NCBI GenBank assembly: GCA_027491335.1 | Contig: JAIXWJ010000074.1 | Location: forward strand, 62,001-126,000 | Direction of reading: 5' to 3' | Source: Actinomycetes bacterium | GTDB lineage: Bacteria > Actinomycetota > Acidimicrobiia > Acidimicrobiales > Ilumatobacteraceae | DNA: 64,000 nt | Part shown: positions 41,179 to 50,626 of the stretch, one piece after another | Layout of the letters: every line of letters starts with the position of its first letter | How positions within the stretch are numbered: the first letter of the stretch is position 1 | Position numbers and translations under genes: made by a program | Notes under the pieces: model-generated | Seen by the model: the letters and a program-made list of their open reading frames with translations, nothing else | What the model was told of the DNA's origin: nothing | Database searches by the model: none

Positions 41179-41589
41179 ATGTCTGATCGCACCCTCGTTC
41201 TTCTGAAGCCCGACACCGTCGAACGGGGCCTCGTCGGTTCCGTCTTGTCCCGTTTCGAGTCCAAGGGACTCACGCTGGTGGCCATGGAACTGCGTCGCCT
41301 CGACGCCGACACGTTGGCTCGTCACTACGAGGAGCACGTGGGCAAGGGCTTCTATGCCGATCTGGTGCAGTTCATGTCGCGGGGCCCCGTGGTGGCTCTC
41401 GTACTCGAGGGTCCGGAGAACACCTGGGAGGTCGTGCGCACGATGATGGGCGCCACGAACCCCAAGACGGCGGCTCCCGGCACGATTCGTGGCGATTTGG
41501 GCATCCTTTTCACCGAAAACCTGGTCCACGGCAGCGATTCATTGGAGTCGGCGGCCCGCGAGATCAGCATTTTCTTCCCCAATCTGTAA
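41179..41589 (+). CDS. ndk: Nucleoside diphosphate kinase
   Basis: 136-residue enzyme that equilibrates nucleoside triphosphates. The N-terminal RTLVLLKPDTVERGLVG and the active-site His in NLVHGSDSLESAAREI are diagnostic. Length is normal. It lies between folC and mreB and probably has its own leaderless promoter. Confidence 0.97.
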   Translation: MSDRTLVLLKPDTVERGLVGSVLSRFESKGLTLVAMELRRLDADTLARHYEEHVGKGFYADLVQFMSRGPVVALVLEGPENTWEVVRTMMGATNPKTAAPGTIRGDLGILFTENLVHGSDSLESAAREISIFFPNL

Positions 41590-41673
41590 CATTTCGGGGA
41601 TTCACCCGGTTCGCCGGCGCCGTTCCCGGCGTCGACACTCGACCCGGTCTCGACACCGTAGGAGGCTCAGGCC

Positions 41674-42705
41674 ATGGCCCGCAGTAACCCGCTGGCCCTC
41701 GGGCGCGACATAGCGATCGACCTCGGGACGGCCAACACCCTGATCTACGTGCGTGGACAGGGTGTGGTGCTGAACGAGCCCTCGGTGGTGGCCCTCGACG
41801 TGGCCGACGGCCGGCCGGTCGCGGTGGGAGAAGAGGCCAAGCGCATGATGGGCCGCACGCCCGGCCACATCCGAGCCGTGCGCCCCCTGAAGGACGGCGT
41901 CATCGCCGACTTCGAGGTCTGCGAGAAAATGCTTCGCTACTTCATCCAGCGGGTTCACAGCAGCCGTTGGAGCAAGCCGCGCATGGTGATCTGCGTGCCA
42001 TCCGGAATCACGGGCGTCGAGCAACGCGCCGTCCAGGACGCCGCCGAGTACGCGGGAGCGCGCAAGCCGGTGCACATCATCGAAGAGCCCATGGCGGCCG
42101 CCATCGGTGCGGATCTGCCGGTGCACGAACCCAGCGGCAACATGATCGTCGACATCGGTGGCGGCACCACGGAAGTGGCCGTCATTTCGCTCGGCGGAAT
42201 CGTCACGGCCCAGTCGTTGCGCGTCGCCGGCGACGAACTCGACGAAGCGGTGGTGGCGTTCCTCAAGAAGGAGTTCTCGCTCGCCGTTGGCGAGCGCACC
42301 GCCGAGGACATCAAGATCCAGATGGGATCGGCATGGCCGTTCGCCGAGGAGATGAAGGCCGAGATCCGTGGTCGCGACCTCATCAGCGGATTGCCGCGAA
42401 CCATCACCTTGTCCACCGACCAGGTGCGTGAGGCGATCGCCGAACCCGTGGCGGCCATCGTCGACGCGGTGCGCACCACGCTCGACAAGACGCCGCCCGA
42501 ACTGGCGGCCGACATCATGCACCAGGGAATCACGATCACCGGCGGTGGTGCGTTGCTGGCCGGCATCGATCGGCGATTGGCCCACGAAACGGGAATGCCC
42601 ATCAACATCGCTCCCGACCCGTTGTACTCGGTCGTCATCGGTTCGGGACGCGCGCTCGAGAACATCGAGATGATGGGCGGATTGCTCTCCCAGAGCGGCG
42701 ACTAG
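41674..42705 (+). CDS. mreB: Rod-shape determining protein, actin homologue
   Basis: 343-residue actin-like filament protein that guides lateral wall synthesis. Nucleotide-binding blocks: AIDLGTANTLIYV (phosphate 1), MIVDIGGGTTEVAVISLGG (phosphate 2), and GITITGGGALLAGI (adenosine). An AGGAGGCTCAG ribosome-binding site precedes the ATG. It begins a shape/elongasome operon running through mreC, mreD, mrdA and rodA, so this organism is likely rod-shaped or at least inserts wall laterally. Confidence 0.97.
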   Translation: MARSNPLALGRDIAIDLGTANTLIYVRGQGVVLNEPSVVALDVADGRPVAVGEEAKRMMGRTPGHIRAVRPLKDGVIADFEVCEKMLRYFIQRVHSSRWSKPRMVICVPSGITGVEQRAVQDAAEYAGARKPVHIIEEPMAAAIGADLPVHEPSGNMIVDIGGGTTEVAVISLGGIVTAQSLRVAGDELDEAVVAFLKKEFSLAVGERTAEDIKIQMGSAWPFAEEMKAEIRGRDLISGLPRTITLSTDQVREAIAEPVAAIVDAVRTTLDKTPPELAADIMHQGITITGGGALLAGIDRRLAHETGMPINIAPDPLYSVVIGSGRALENIEMMGGLLSQSGD

Positions 42706-42719
42706 GGGCGAGCGAACCG

Positions 42720-43874
42720 ATGCCGATCTATTCGGTCAGCCGACGTCGAGCCGTGGCTCTGCTCGCCCTGACGTCGATTCTGTTGATCACGCTGGATCAG
42801 CAGGGCAACGGCATCGTCGGGGGAGCGCGCAACGTCTTCGGATTCGTCTTCCATCCCGTGGAGGAGGCCACGCGCGTGGTCACCCGACCGATCCAGAATG
42901 CGTGGCGTGGTGTCACCAACTACGGCGAGTTGGAAGCGGAGAACGAGCGTCTGCGCGACCAGCTCGATCAGCAAGAGGGCGCGTTCATCGCCGCCTTGGC
43001 GATCGTGCGTGACGCACAGGAATTGCTGGCCCTCAACGGCATCGACAACCTCGCCGACGTCTCGTCGGTGACCGCCCAAGTGATCGGCGGATCGCCGTCC
43101 AACTTCTCGCAGACGGTGGAGATCAACCAGGGATCGGATCGGGGTCTGCAAGTGGGTATGGCCGTGGTCAACGCGGCCGGACTGGTGGGCAAGGTCACCC
43201 AGGTCTTCCCCAATCGATCGGTCGTGATGCTCACGAGCGATGTTCAGTACGCCATTCCGGTGCAGATCGTGAACCAGGGCGAGGACCCCGCCACGACGAC
43301 CACCACCACGACGACATCGACCACGACGACATCCACGTCCACATCGACCACGACCACGACCTCGACCACCACCACGGTGGCCCGTCCCGTGGCCAGCGTC
43401 GCGACCGGACCCACCGCTGTGACCACGGTTCCCGTGCCGTCGAGCACGACGACCACGACCGTGGATCTCAGCGGTGTCGACTTCGGTGCGTTGACGCCCC
43501 CACCATCGTCGGTGTCGGTGTCGACCATCGCACCGGGCGAGACCACGCAGGCGCCCACCACCACGATCGACATCAACAATCTGCCCTCGGTGGAGACCGG
43601 CATCTTCCGTGGCCGCGGACCGGACAAGGCGCCGGTGGTGGAGTTCATCGATCAGAACGCTCGATTCGGCGAGGTTCGCGTGGGTGCGCTCGTCATCACC
43701 TCCGGAGGATCGAGCAGCTTGGCTCCTCGTGGCATCGTCGTCGGTCGGGTCATCAAGATCGTCGAGCGCACCGGCACGGCGGGAGCGGTTCTCGAGGTGC
43801 GCCTCACCGCTCGTCTCACCACGTTGAACTTCGTGCGCGTGTTGTTGTACCAGCCGGTGGTGTCGGGCGGATGA
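42720..43874 (+). CDS. mreC: Rod-shape determining protein MreC with large Thr-rich insertion
   Basis: 384-residue bitopic protein that links MreB to PBP2. An N-terminal membrane helix (RRAVALLALTSILLITLD), a coiled coil (ELEAENERLRDQLDQQEG) and the first beta domain (AQVIGGSPSNFSQTVEINQG) are normal. Between the two beta barrels, at about residues 188-290, lies an unusual low-complexity segment dominated by Thr/Ser runs and Val/Pro. The second barrel resumes at APVVEFIDQNARFG and ends at LLYQPVVSGG. Its ATG is 15 bases after mreB, and it overlaps mreD by 4 bases. Confidence 0.9.
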   Translation: MPIYSVSRRRAVALLALTSILLITLDQQGNGIVGGARNVFGFVFHPVEEATRVVTRPIQNAWRGVTNYGELEAENERLRDQLDQQEGAFIAALAIVRDAQELLALNGIDNLADVSSVTAQVIGGSPSNFSQTVEINQGSDRGLQVGMAVVNAAGLVGKVTQVFPNRSVVMLTSDVQYAIPVQIVNQGEDPATTTTTTTTSTTTTSTSTSTTTTTSTTTTVARPVASVATGPTAVTTVPVPSSTTTTTVDLSGVDFGALTPPPSSVSVSTIAPGETTQAPTTTIDINNLPSVETGIFRGRGPDKAPVVEFIDQNARFGEVRVGALVITSGGSSSLAPRGIVVGRVIKIVERTGTAGAVLEVRLTARLTTLNFVRVLLYQPVVSGG

Positions 43875-44407
43875 TCGATCTCGTCAATCGCCCGTTGGTA
43901 CGGCTGCTGATGGTCGGTCTGCCCGCGCTCGCGTTGCAAACCACCTTGTTGTCCGAACTCACGCCGTTCGGCATCGTCATTCAGTTGCTGTTGTGCATGT
44001 CGATCGGAGCGGGGGTCGCGGCCGGACCCGAAGGCGGCGCGCTGGCCGGTTTCGTTCTCGGTCTGATGTTCGATTTCGTTCTCACGTCTCCGCTCGGTTT
44101 GTCCGCACTCGTCTACGGTCTCGCCGGATTCGTCGGAGGATTCGCATTTTCCGCGTCGTTGGCCAACCCGCGTTGGTTGAACGCGGTCACCTGTGCCGGT
44201 CTGTCCGCGATGGCCATGTTCGTTCAGCCCGTGGTGGCCAATTGGATCGGGGTCGAAGGGTGGATTTCGGCTCGTCTCGTGAAGGTGATGATCGTTGTGG
44301 CGATCTTCAACGGGATCGCGAGTTACGCGGTCGTGCCCGCGATGAGATGGTGCCTGGCGGTGCGGCGATCACAGCGTCTCGCACCTCCGTCGGAGGTGTT
44401 CCTGTGA
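43871..44407 (+). CDS. mreD: Rod-shape determining membrane protein MreD
   Basis: 178-residue hydrophobic protein with about five membrane helices. The sequence is divergent, as is usual for MreD, but ALQTTLLSELTPFGIVIQLL and GALAGFVLGLMFDFVLTSPLG fit the family, and the position between mreC and mrdA decides the assignment. The start ATGA overlaps the mreC stop by four bases. Confidence 0.88.
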   Translation: MIDLVNRPLVRLLMVGLPALALQTTLLSELTPFGIVIQLLLCMSIGAGVAAGPEGGALAGFVLGLMFDFVLTSPLGLSALVYGLAGFVGGFAFSASLANPRWLNAVTCAGLSAMAMFVQPVVANWIGVEGWISARLVKVMIVVAIFNGIASYAVVPAMRWCLAVRRSQRLAPPSEVFL

Positions 44408-44461
44408 GCGTCGTGCGTCGGGTGAATTCCCCGAGCCACTCATCGATGGCAGGCTGTTCGC

Positions 44462-46666
44462 ATGGCGACTGATCGGAGATCCTCTCGTCTGGTGGCGCTG
44501 GGCGTGGTGGCCACCGTCATCTTCACGGCGCTCGGATTGCGCATGTGGTTCCTGCAGGTCGTCGATTCGTCGTCCCTCGAGTTGAAGGTGCAGTCGAACA
44601 AGACCCGCACCGTGAAGTTGCTTCCCGAGCGAGGCCGCATCTTCGACCGCGAGGGTCGGATCATGGCCGACAACGAGCGCATCGTCGCGGTCACGGTGGC
44701 GTGGGAAGCCATGCGCAACGACGAGGACCGACTGGAACTCTTCTCCCGCTTGGCTCCGGTGCTCGACATGGCGGTCGAGGACATGGAGACCCGCTACGCG
44801 GGGCCGATCGGGTCCACCGGTGAGCGCACGGGTTCGCGTTACAGCCCCTTGCTCCCGATGCCGCTGAAGGAGGGCGTGAGCGAGGAAACGGTCGCGTATC
44901 TGCTCGAACGTTCCGAGGACTTTCCCGGCGTGGACGCCACCATTCAATGGAAGCGCGAATACCCGTACGCGCCTTTGGCGGCCCACGTGGTGGGTTATCT
45001 GGGGGCGATCACCAAGAGCGATGCCGCGCAATACAAGGACCTCGGCTACGACCTCAACGAGCGAGTCGGACAGTTCGGAGTGGAGAAGATATTCGAGCCC
45101 TACCTACGTGGCACGCCCGGATTCGTGCGGTACGAAGTCGACTCTCGTGGTGCCATCCTTCGCGTCGTCGAAAGAGTGGAACCCACCCCGGGCAACGACC
45201 TGCAGCTCGCGATCGATCTCGACTACCAACAGTTCGCCGAGCAGGCTCTGGAGACCCAGCTTCGTTTGAACCGCTTCATCGTCGCGTGTCAGGCCAAGGA
45301 CGACAAGAAGCAGTTGGTGAAGCCCCAGTTCCCGGAGTGCGCCAATCTGAAGGCCCCGGCGGGCTCGGTGGTCATGATGGACTACTCGAACGGCGAGGTG
45401 TTGGCTCTCGCCAGTTATCCGACCTTCGACAATCGATGGTTCAACTCCGGAATCTCCGGCGACAAGTTCGCCCAGATATTCCCCAACACCAAGGATCCGG
45501 ATCAGTCGTTGCTCGTGAATCGCGCGATCTCGGGTCAGTACAACTTGGGTTCGAGTTTCAAGCCGTTCGTCGCCTACGCCGCGTTGGCCACCGGACAGTT
45601 GCCCGGTGGAGCCAGCTACCGCTATCTGGACCAGGGTTCGTACACCTTGGTCAGCATCGACCAGGACACGTGTCAGGTCGTCAAGTGCGTGTTCCGCAAC
45701 GCGTTGTGTGGCGGCGGAAACTACGCCTGTCGTTACGGTTCGGTCACGGTGGAGGACGCGCTCGCGGTGTCCACCGACACCTTCTTCTACAAGATTGGCG
45801 AGGAGATCTTCTCCGAGCGCGGTGGCCAGCCCATCATGCAAGAGGAAGTCCGCAAGTTCGGTTTCGGTTCGCGCACCGGCATCGACCTCCCTTACGAGTC
45901 CGCCGGTCGCGTTCCCGACAAGGAGAGCAAGCGTCAACTCGTCGAGGACGGCGTGCTGATGGAGGGCGAGAGTCCGAACTACTTGGTCGGAGACAACGTG
46001 CAGTTGTCGGTGGGCCAGGGTCTGTTGGCGGCATCGCCCATTCAGTTGGCTCAGGCGTACGGAGCTTTGGGCAACGGGGGTGACGTCAATCGTCCGTTGA
46101 TCGCGTTGGCTCTTCTGTCGCCCAGCACCCCGGATTCGGATCAGGTGGGTGTGGCCGATCTGTCGCAGTCCTCGGTGGTGTTGAACCTCGGGATGAAGAA
46201 CACCATCCGGTCGTTGAACATTCCGCCCGATGTGTTGGACCCCATCGTGAAGGGGCTCGCCCGCGTGATCACGGGGCCGGGAACCGACAACGGCAGCTAT
46301 CACGCCACCACCGGCGAAAGACTGTTCAAGAGTTACCCCTACAAGGACCTGCCCATCGCGGGCAAGACGGGCACGGCACAGGGTGCGGCCAGCCTTCCCT
46401 GGAACGACTCGTCGGCGTTCGGGGCGTTCAGCTTGGATCCCACGCGCCCCATCGTGGTGTCGGCCTACCTCGAGAAGGCCGGTTACGGCGCCAAGGCCGC
46501 CGCGCCGGTGGTGAAGTGCATGTTCATGGCGGTCGCCGGTGCCGCGACCATGGGGCCGGTGGTGCCGTCGAATCCCTTGAACACCGAGTCCTTGGTGGCG
46601 GCGCCCGAACGTCGACTTCCGAGCACGCGTTGTCTGGGTGGCGCGGCCTACGGCGGACGCGACTGA
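44462..46666 (+). CDS. mrdA: Penicillin-binding protein 2 (class B transpeptidase)
   Basis: 734-residue elongasome D,D-transpeptidase. An N-terminal membrane helix (LVALGVVATVIFTALGLRMW) is followed by a dimerisation domain beginning LLPERGRIFDREGRIMA, and the transpeptidase domain with SxxK Ser in LGSSFKPFV near residue 364, the second motif as STD in VSTDTFFYK, and KTG in IAGKTGTAQ near 634. The usual SxN is SxD here, a common variant. It cross-links peptidoglycan along the cell length. Its stop overlaps the rodA ATG by one base. Confidence 0.93.
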   Translation: MATDRRSSRLVALGVVATVIFTALGLRMWFLQVVDSSSLELKVQSNKTRTVKLLPERGRIFDREGRIMADNERIVAVTVAWEAMRNDEDRLELFSRLAPVLDMAVEDMETRYAGPIGSTGERTGSRYSPLLPMPLKEGVSEETVAYLLERSEDFPGVDATIQWKREYPYAPLAAHVVGYLGAITKSDAAQYKDLGYDLNERVGQFGVEKIFEPYLRGTPGFVRYEVDSRGAILRVVERVEPTPGNDLQLAIDLDYQQFAEQALETQLRLNRFIVACQAKDDKKQLVKPQFPECANLKAPAGSVVMMDYSNGEVLALASYPTFDNRWFNSGISGDKFAQIFPNTKDPDQSLLVNRAISGQYNLGSSFKPFVAYAALATGQLPGGASYRYLDQGSYTLVSIDQDTCQVVKCVFRNALCGGGNYACRYGSVTVEDALAVSTDTFFYKIGEEIFSERGGQPIMQEEVRKFGFGSRTGIDLPYESAGRVPDKESKRQLVEDGVLMEGESPNYLVGDNVQLSVGQGLLAASPIQLAQAYGALGNGGDVNRPLIALALLSPSTPDSDQVGVADLSQSSVVLNLGMKNTIRSLNIPPDVLDPIVKGLARVITGPGTDNGSYHATTGERLFKSYPYKDLPIAGKTGTAQGAASLPWNDSSAFGAFSLDPTRPIVVSAYLEKAGYGAKAAAPVVKCMFMAVAGAATMGPVVPSNPLNTESLVAAPERRLPSTRCLGGAAYGGRD

Positions 46667-47829
46667 TGGCGCTCCCCATCATGAAGCGCCGTCCCAACAG
46701 TGGATTGGGCAACATCCGTTCGAGCCTCGGCTCGCCGACGCGCAACATCGATTGGGTTCTCATCTCGACGGTCGTGATCCTGGCCGTCGTTGGGGCTTTC
46801 TCGATTTACAGCGCCACCTTTTGGAAGATCGACGCCGACCCGTATTGGTTCGCCACCCGCCAGGTGGTGTTCCTCATCGTGTCGGCGGTGGTGTTGGCCG
46901 TGGTGATGTCGTTCGACTACACGTTGCTCAACGACCGCGCGTACTTCTTGTATGGCGTTTCGGTCATCGCGTTGTTGTTGGTGTTGTCGGCGGGTGCGTT
47001 GCGTGGGGGAGCCCGCCTGTCGTTCGACCTCGGTCCGATCTCGTTCCAGCCCGCCGAGTTCGCCAAGCCGGCGGTTCTCGTGGCGTTGGCCGCGTATTAC
47101 AGCGAGTCGCGCGAATCGGTCATGAGTTACTCGCAGTTCATCACCGGGCTCTTGTTGGTGGGCGTGCCGGTGGCGCTCATCATCGTGCAGCCCGACCTGG
47201 GTTCGGCCTTCGTGATGATCGTTGGAGCCATCTGTGTGCTGGTGATGGCCGGCGCCAAATTGCGATATCTCGCGTTGATCTCGATGCTCACCGTGGCCAC
47301 CATCGCCGCCGCCATCATCGCGGGCATCGTCGATCGCTATCAGTTGCGTCGCATCGAGGCTTTCATCAACCAGAACTCCACCGAGGAGAGCCTGCAGCAG
47401 TACGTGTTCCAGGTTCGCTACGCGAAACGAGCGGTGGCCACGGGCGGTTGGTTCGGCAAGGGCTACTTGCAGGGGCCACTCACGAACGGCAAGTTCATCC
47501 CGGTGCAGCAGAGCGACTTCATCTTCTCGGCGGTGGCCGAGCAGTTCGGTTTGCTCGGCGGGGGACTGGTGGTCGGCCTGTTCGGCCTGATGTTGTTCCG
47601 AATCTGGCGCGTGGCCAACCTGGCTCGGGACACTTTCGGGTCGTATCTCTGCGCGGGAATCTTCGGCGTCATCCTCTGGCACGTGTTCCAGAACATCGGA
47701 ATGACCATGGGCATCATGCCCGTCACCGGCGTGCCCCTGCCCTTCGTCAGCTACGGCGGATCATCGCTGATCGCCTTCGCCATCATGATCGGGCTGGTCG
47801 AGAGCGTCCACATGCGGCGACTCCGGTAG
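46666..47829 (+). CDS. rodA: Peptidoglycan glycosyltransferase RodA (SEDS family)
   Basis: 387-residue SEDS polymerase with about ten membrane helices. Diagnostic elements: LGPISFQPAEFAKPAVLVALA, the large loop with QYVFQVRYAKRAVATGGWFGKG, the catalytic-region QSDFIFSAVAEQFG, and VTGVPLPFVSYGGSSLIA near the end. It polymerises lipid II strands that PBP2 cross-links. The ATG at 46666 overlaps the mrdA stop; the ORF extends upstream only in the shadow of mrdA. Confidence 0.95.
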   Translation: MALPIMKRRPNSGLGNIRSSLGSPTRNIDWVLISTVVILAVVGAFSIYSATFWKIDADPYWFATRQVVFLIVSAVVLAVVMSFDYTLLNDRAYFLYGVSVIALLLVLSAGALRGGARLSFDLGPISFQPAEFAKPAVLVALAAYYSESRESVMSYSQFITGLLLVGVPVALIIVQPDLGSAFVMIVGAICVLVMAGAKLRYLALISMLTVATIAAAIIAGIVDRYQLRRIEAFINQNSTEESLQQYVFQVRYAKRAVATGGWFGKGYLQGPLTNGKFIPVQQSDFIFSAVAEQFGLLGGGLVVGLFGLMLFRIWRVANLARDTFGSYLCAGIFGVILWHVFQNIGMTMGIMPVTGVPLPFVSYGGSSLIAFAIMIGLVESVHMRRLR

Positions 47830-47869
47830 CGGTTTATCCACAGGTTCGGGCTCCCGCGGGGCGGGGTCG

Positions 47870-47879
47870 CCGGTACACT
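47870..47879 (+). promoter_or_regulatory. CCGG-TACACT box before the radical SAM gene
   Basis: CCGG (47870-47873) and TACACT (47874-47879) are 9 bases before the ATG at 47889, the same spacing as at tig. A CGGAGG stretch overlaps the gap, so the message may be leaderless or have an extremely short leader. Confidence 0.45.
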
Positions 47880-47888
47880 TCGGAGGTC

Positions 47889-49865
47889 ATGTCATCCCTC
47901 TGGCCGCGGCTCGAACCGCTCCTCGCGAGGGTGCGCAAACCAGCCCGCTACATCGGCTGCGAGGACGGGGCAGCGTCGCCCCAGCATGGTCACGGCAAAG
48001 TGGCCTGGCTCCTCGCTTACCCCGATGTGTACGAGGTCGGCCTGCCCAATCAGGGCTTGCAGATCCTGTACGAGATCCTGAATGAGCGCCCCGACGCCGT
48101 CGCCGAGCGTACGTACGCGCCCTGGGTCGACCTCGAGGCCCTCATGCGGGAACGGGGCATCCCGTTGTTCTCGGTCGACACGCACCGTTCGGCCGACGAG
48201 TTCGACATCTTGGCCTTCAACCTGTCGGCCGAGCTGGTGTACACGAACGTGTTGAACATGGTCGACCTGGCCGGAAGTCCGGTGCGCGCCGCCGACCGTC
48301 GACCGACCGACCCGCTCGTCATCATCGGCGGGCATGCGGCCTTCAACCCCGAGCCCATGGCGGACTTCATCGACTGCGCGGTACTCGGCGAAGGCGAAGA
48401 GGTCATCGGCGAGATCACCGAGATCGTGCGCGAGTGGAAGGCGTCGGGTCGCACGGAAGGCTCGCGTCAGGCAGTGCTTCGTGAATTGTCCAAGATCCCC
48501 GGGGTGTACGTGCCCTCGATGTACGAGGTGGCCTTCGACGGTGATCGGGTGGTGGGCATCACGCCGGCATTCCCCGACGTGCCCGAATTGGTCACGAAGC
48601 GCACGGTCTCCGATCTCGGTCAGTGGCAGTACCCCAAGAGCCCACTGGCGCCGCTCACCGAGGTGGTCCACGATCGATTGGCCGTCGAGGTCTTCCGTGG
48701 TTGCACCCGTGGCTGCCGCTTCTGTCAGGCCGGCATGATCACCCGACCGGTTCGTGAGCGCCCGGCCGAGCAGGTTCGCACGATGATCACCGAGGGTCTG
48801 AAGCGCACCGGCTACAACGAAGTCAGCCTGACGTCGTTGTCCACCGCCGACTTCAGTGGGATCGAATCCGTGGTCACCTCCGTGGTCCCCGACCCTACGG
48901 CGTGCGGTGCACCGACGGTCAGTCTTCCGTCGCTTCGCGTGGACGCGTTCACCGTGGGATTGGCGGCCAAGGTGGCCAGCGGACGCCGCAGTGGTCTGAC
49001 CTTCGCGCCCGAGGCGGGCACGTGGCGCTTGCGCACCGTGATCAACAAGCTCATCACCGAAGAGGATCTCTACGGTGCCGTCGAGTCGGCGTTCTCGTCG
49101 GGCTGGTCGCGCATGAAGTTGTACTTCCTCACCGGACTTCCCACCGAGACCGACATCGACACCGAGGGCATCGTCGACCTGGCCGCGGGATGCGTGTCGA
49201 TCGGCAAGAAGTACACGAACCGTGCCAGCGTCACGGTGAGCGTCGGAGGGTTCGTTCCCAAGGCGCACACGCCGTTCCAGTGGTTCGGTCAGAACGGTGT
49301 TCCGGAATTGCGTCGCAAGATCGGTCTGGTGCGCGAAGCGGCCGGACGAGCCAAAGGCGTGCAGGTGAAGTGGCACGATCCGGCGGCGACCTTGGCCGAG
49401 GGCATCGCGAGCCGCGGTGATCGTCGCGTCGGCGCGGTGATCGAACGCGTGTGGCGCGAAGGTGGCGTCTTCCAGGAATGGTCCGAGTTCTTCGTGCTCG
49501 ACCGTTGGCTCGACGCCATGGCCGCCGAAGGGCTGTCGCCCGATTGGTTCGTCACGCGGCATCGCGACGAGGACGAAGTGTTCCCGTGGCACCATCTCTC
49601 GGCCGGTTTGCACCACGACTTCTTGTGGCAGGACTGGCGTTCGGCTCTGGCCGAAGCCGGCCTCGAGGACTGCCGTTGGACTCCGTGCTACGACTGTGGC
49701 GTGTGCACCGGCGACGGTCTGGAACACATCGTGGCCTCACCGGTGGCACCGGCGGGCGGTAGCCAGGGGACCGGTCAGAATCTGGCTCTCGGCGGGTCGG
49801 TGCCCATCAGTTTGCGGCCGAAGTCGTTGCGTGATCCCGCGCCCATGGCGAAGGTGTCGTCGTGA
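47889..49865 (+). CDS. TIGR03960-type radical SAM protein
   Basis: 658-residue Fe-S enzyme of unknown reaction. An N-terminal B12-binding-like region (LAYPDVYEVGLPNQGLQILY; HAAFNPEPMADFID, GEGEEVIGEI) precedes the radical SAM cluster motif CTRGCRFCQAG near residue 275, then SLTSLSTADFSGIE and LTFAPEAGTWRLRTVINK. A second Cys group, PCYDCGVCTG, lies at the C-terminus. The fixed partner DUF2344 follows with a 4-base overlap. The pair sits upstream of rne-rplU-rpmA in many bacteria, suggesting RNA or ribosome modification, but no substrate is known to me. Confidence 0.9.
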   Translation: MSSLWPRLEPLLARVRKPARYIGCEDGAASPQHGHGKVAWLLAYPDVYEVGLPNQGLQILYEILNERPDAVAERTYAPWVDLEALMRERGIPLFSVDTHRSADEFDILAFNLSAELVYTNVLNMVDLAGSPVRAADRRPTDPLVIIGGHAAFNPEPMADFIDCAVLGEGEEVIGEITEIVREWKASGRTEGSRQAVLRELSKIPGVYVPSMYEVAFDGDRVVGITPAFPDVPELVTKRTVSDLGQWQYPKSPLAPLTEVVHDRLAVEVFRGCTRGCRFCQAGMITRPVRERPAEQVRTMITEGLKRTGYNEVSLTSLSTADFSGIESVVTSVVPDPTACGAPTVSLPSLRVDAFTVGLAAKVASGRRSGLTFAPEAGTWRLRTVINKLITEEDLYGAVESAFSSGWSRMKLYFLTGLPTETDIDTEGIVDLAAGCVSIGKKYTNRASVTVSVGGFVPKAHTPFQWFGQNGVPELRRKIGLVREAAGRAKGVQVKWHDPAATLAEGIASRGDRRVGAVIERVWREGGVFQEWSEFFVLDRWLDAMAAEGLSPDWFVTRHRDEDEVFPWHHLSAGLHHDFLWQDWRSALAEAGLEDCRWTPCYDCGVCTGDGLEHIVASPVAPAGGSQGTGQNLALGGSVPISLRPKSLRDPAPMAKVSS

Positions 49866-50611
49866 AGGCCCGCATCAGTTATTCGAAGTTGGGAAAGATC
49901 CGCTTCACGGGTCATCGCGACGTGGCCCGCATCTGGGAGCGCAGTCTGCGCAAGGCCGAGGTTCCGGTGGCCATGTCCACGGGGTTCACGCCGCGCATCA
50001 AGATGGCTTTCGGACTCGCTCTGCCCACCGGCGCCGAGTCCTTGGTCGAGTTGCTCGACGTCACCTTCGCCGAGGATTCCGGTCTGGGCGTGGACGACCT
50101 CGACGAAGTGGCCCGCCGGATCGACGCCAGTTTGCCCGTCGGCATGTCGGTGACCGGCGTGCGTGAGTGCGCCGCGTCGGAGGCTTCGTTGCAAGAAGAC
50201 GTGGTGGCCACCACGTGGCTGATGGCCGTCGACGCCCCCGATGTCATGGCCCACATGGATCGCGTCAACGCCTCGACCGAGGTGTGGCTCGACCGCGAAC
50301 GCAAGGGCGAGACCCGTCGTGACGACATACGGGCCGGCATCTTGCACCTCGGCCCCGCAAGCTTGGCCGAGTATTCCGACGTTCTTCCGCCGCAGTGGTT
50401 GGGTGAGTCCCGCGGCGAACTCATCGAAGCAGTCCTCACCACCGCCGGCCGCGGAATTCGGCCGACCGAGTTAATCGAAGCCCTGGTGCCCGGATGTGAG
50501 CCGTGGAATCACCTCACCCGGGTGCTCCGAATCAACCAATGGATTGAGCGGGAAGGAGAGCGCGTCGACGTGCTCACCGCCCGCCCTGCGCACCCACCGG
50601 TGTGCGCATGA
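49862..50611 (+). CDS. TIGR03936/DUF2344 protein, partner of the radical SAM enzyme
   Basis: 249 residues. The family start KARISYSKLGKIRFTGHRDV and the block STGFTPRIKMAFGLALPTGAE are unmistakable. No catalytic motif is known. The GTG at 49862 overlaps the radical SAM stop by four bases, so the two are made together; in some bacteria they are fused. The role is inferred to be in the same reaction. Confidence 0.9.
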   Translation: MKARISYSKLGKIRFTGHRDVARIWERSLRKAEVPVAMSTGFTPRIKMAFGLALPTGAESLVELLDVTFAEDSGLGVDDLDEVARRIDASLPVGMSVTGVRECAASEASLQEDVVATTWLMAVDAPDVMAHMDRVNASTEVWLDRERKGETRRDDIRAGILHLGPASLAEYSDVLPPQWLGESRGELIEAVLTTAGRGIRPTELIEALVPGCEPWNHLTRVLRINQWIEREGERVDVLTARPAHPPVCA

Positions 50612-50626
50612 GAAAGGAACAACATC

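Noticed and set aside
43285-43590. Frameshift in mreC
   Set aside because: The Thr-rich segment is odd, but the frame resumes with the second MreC barrel, so it is an insertion.
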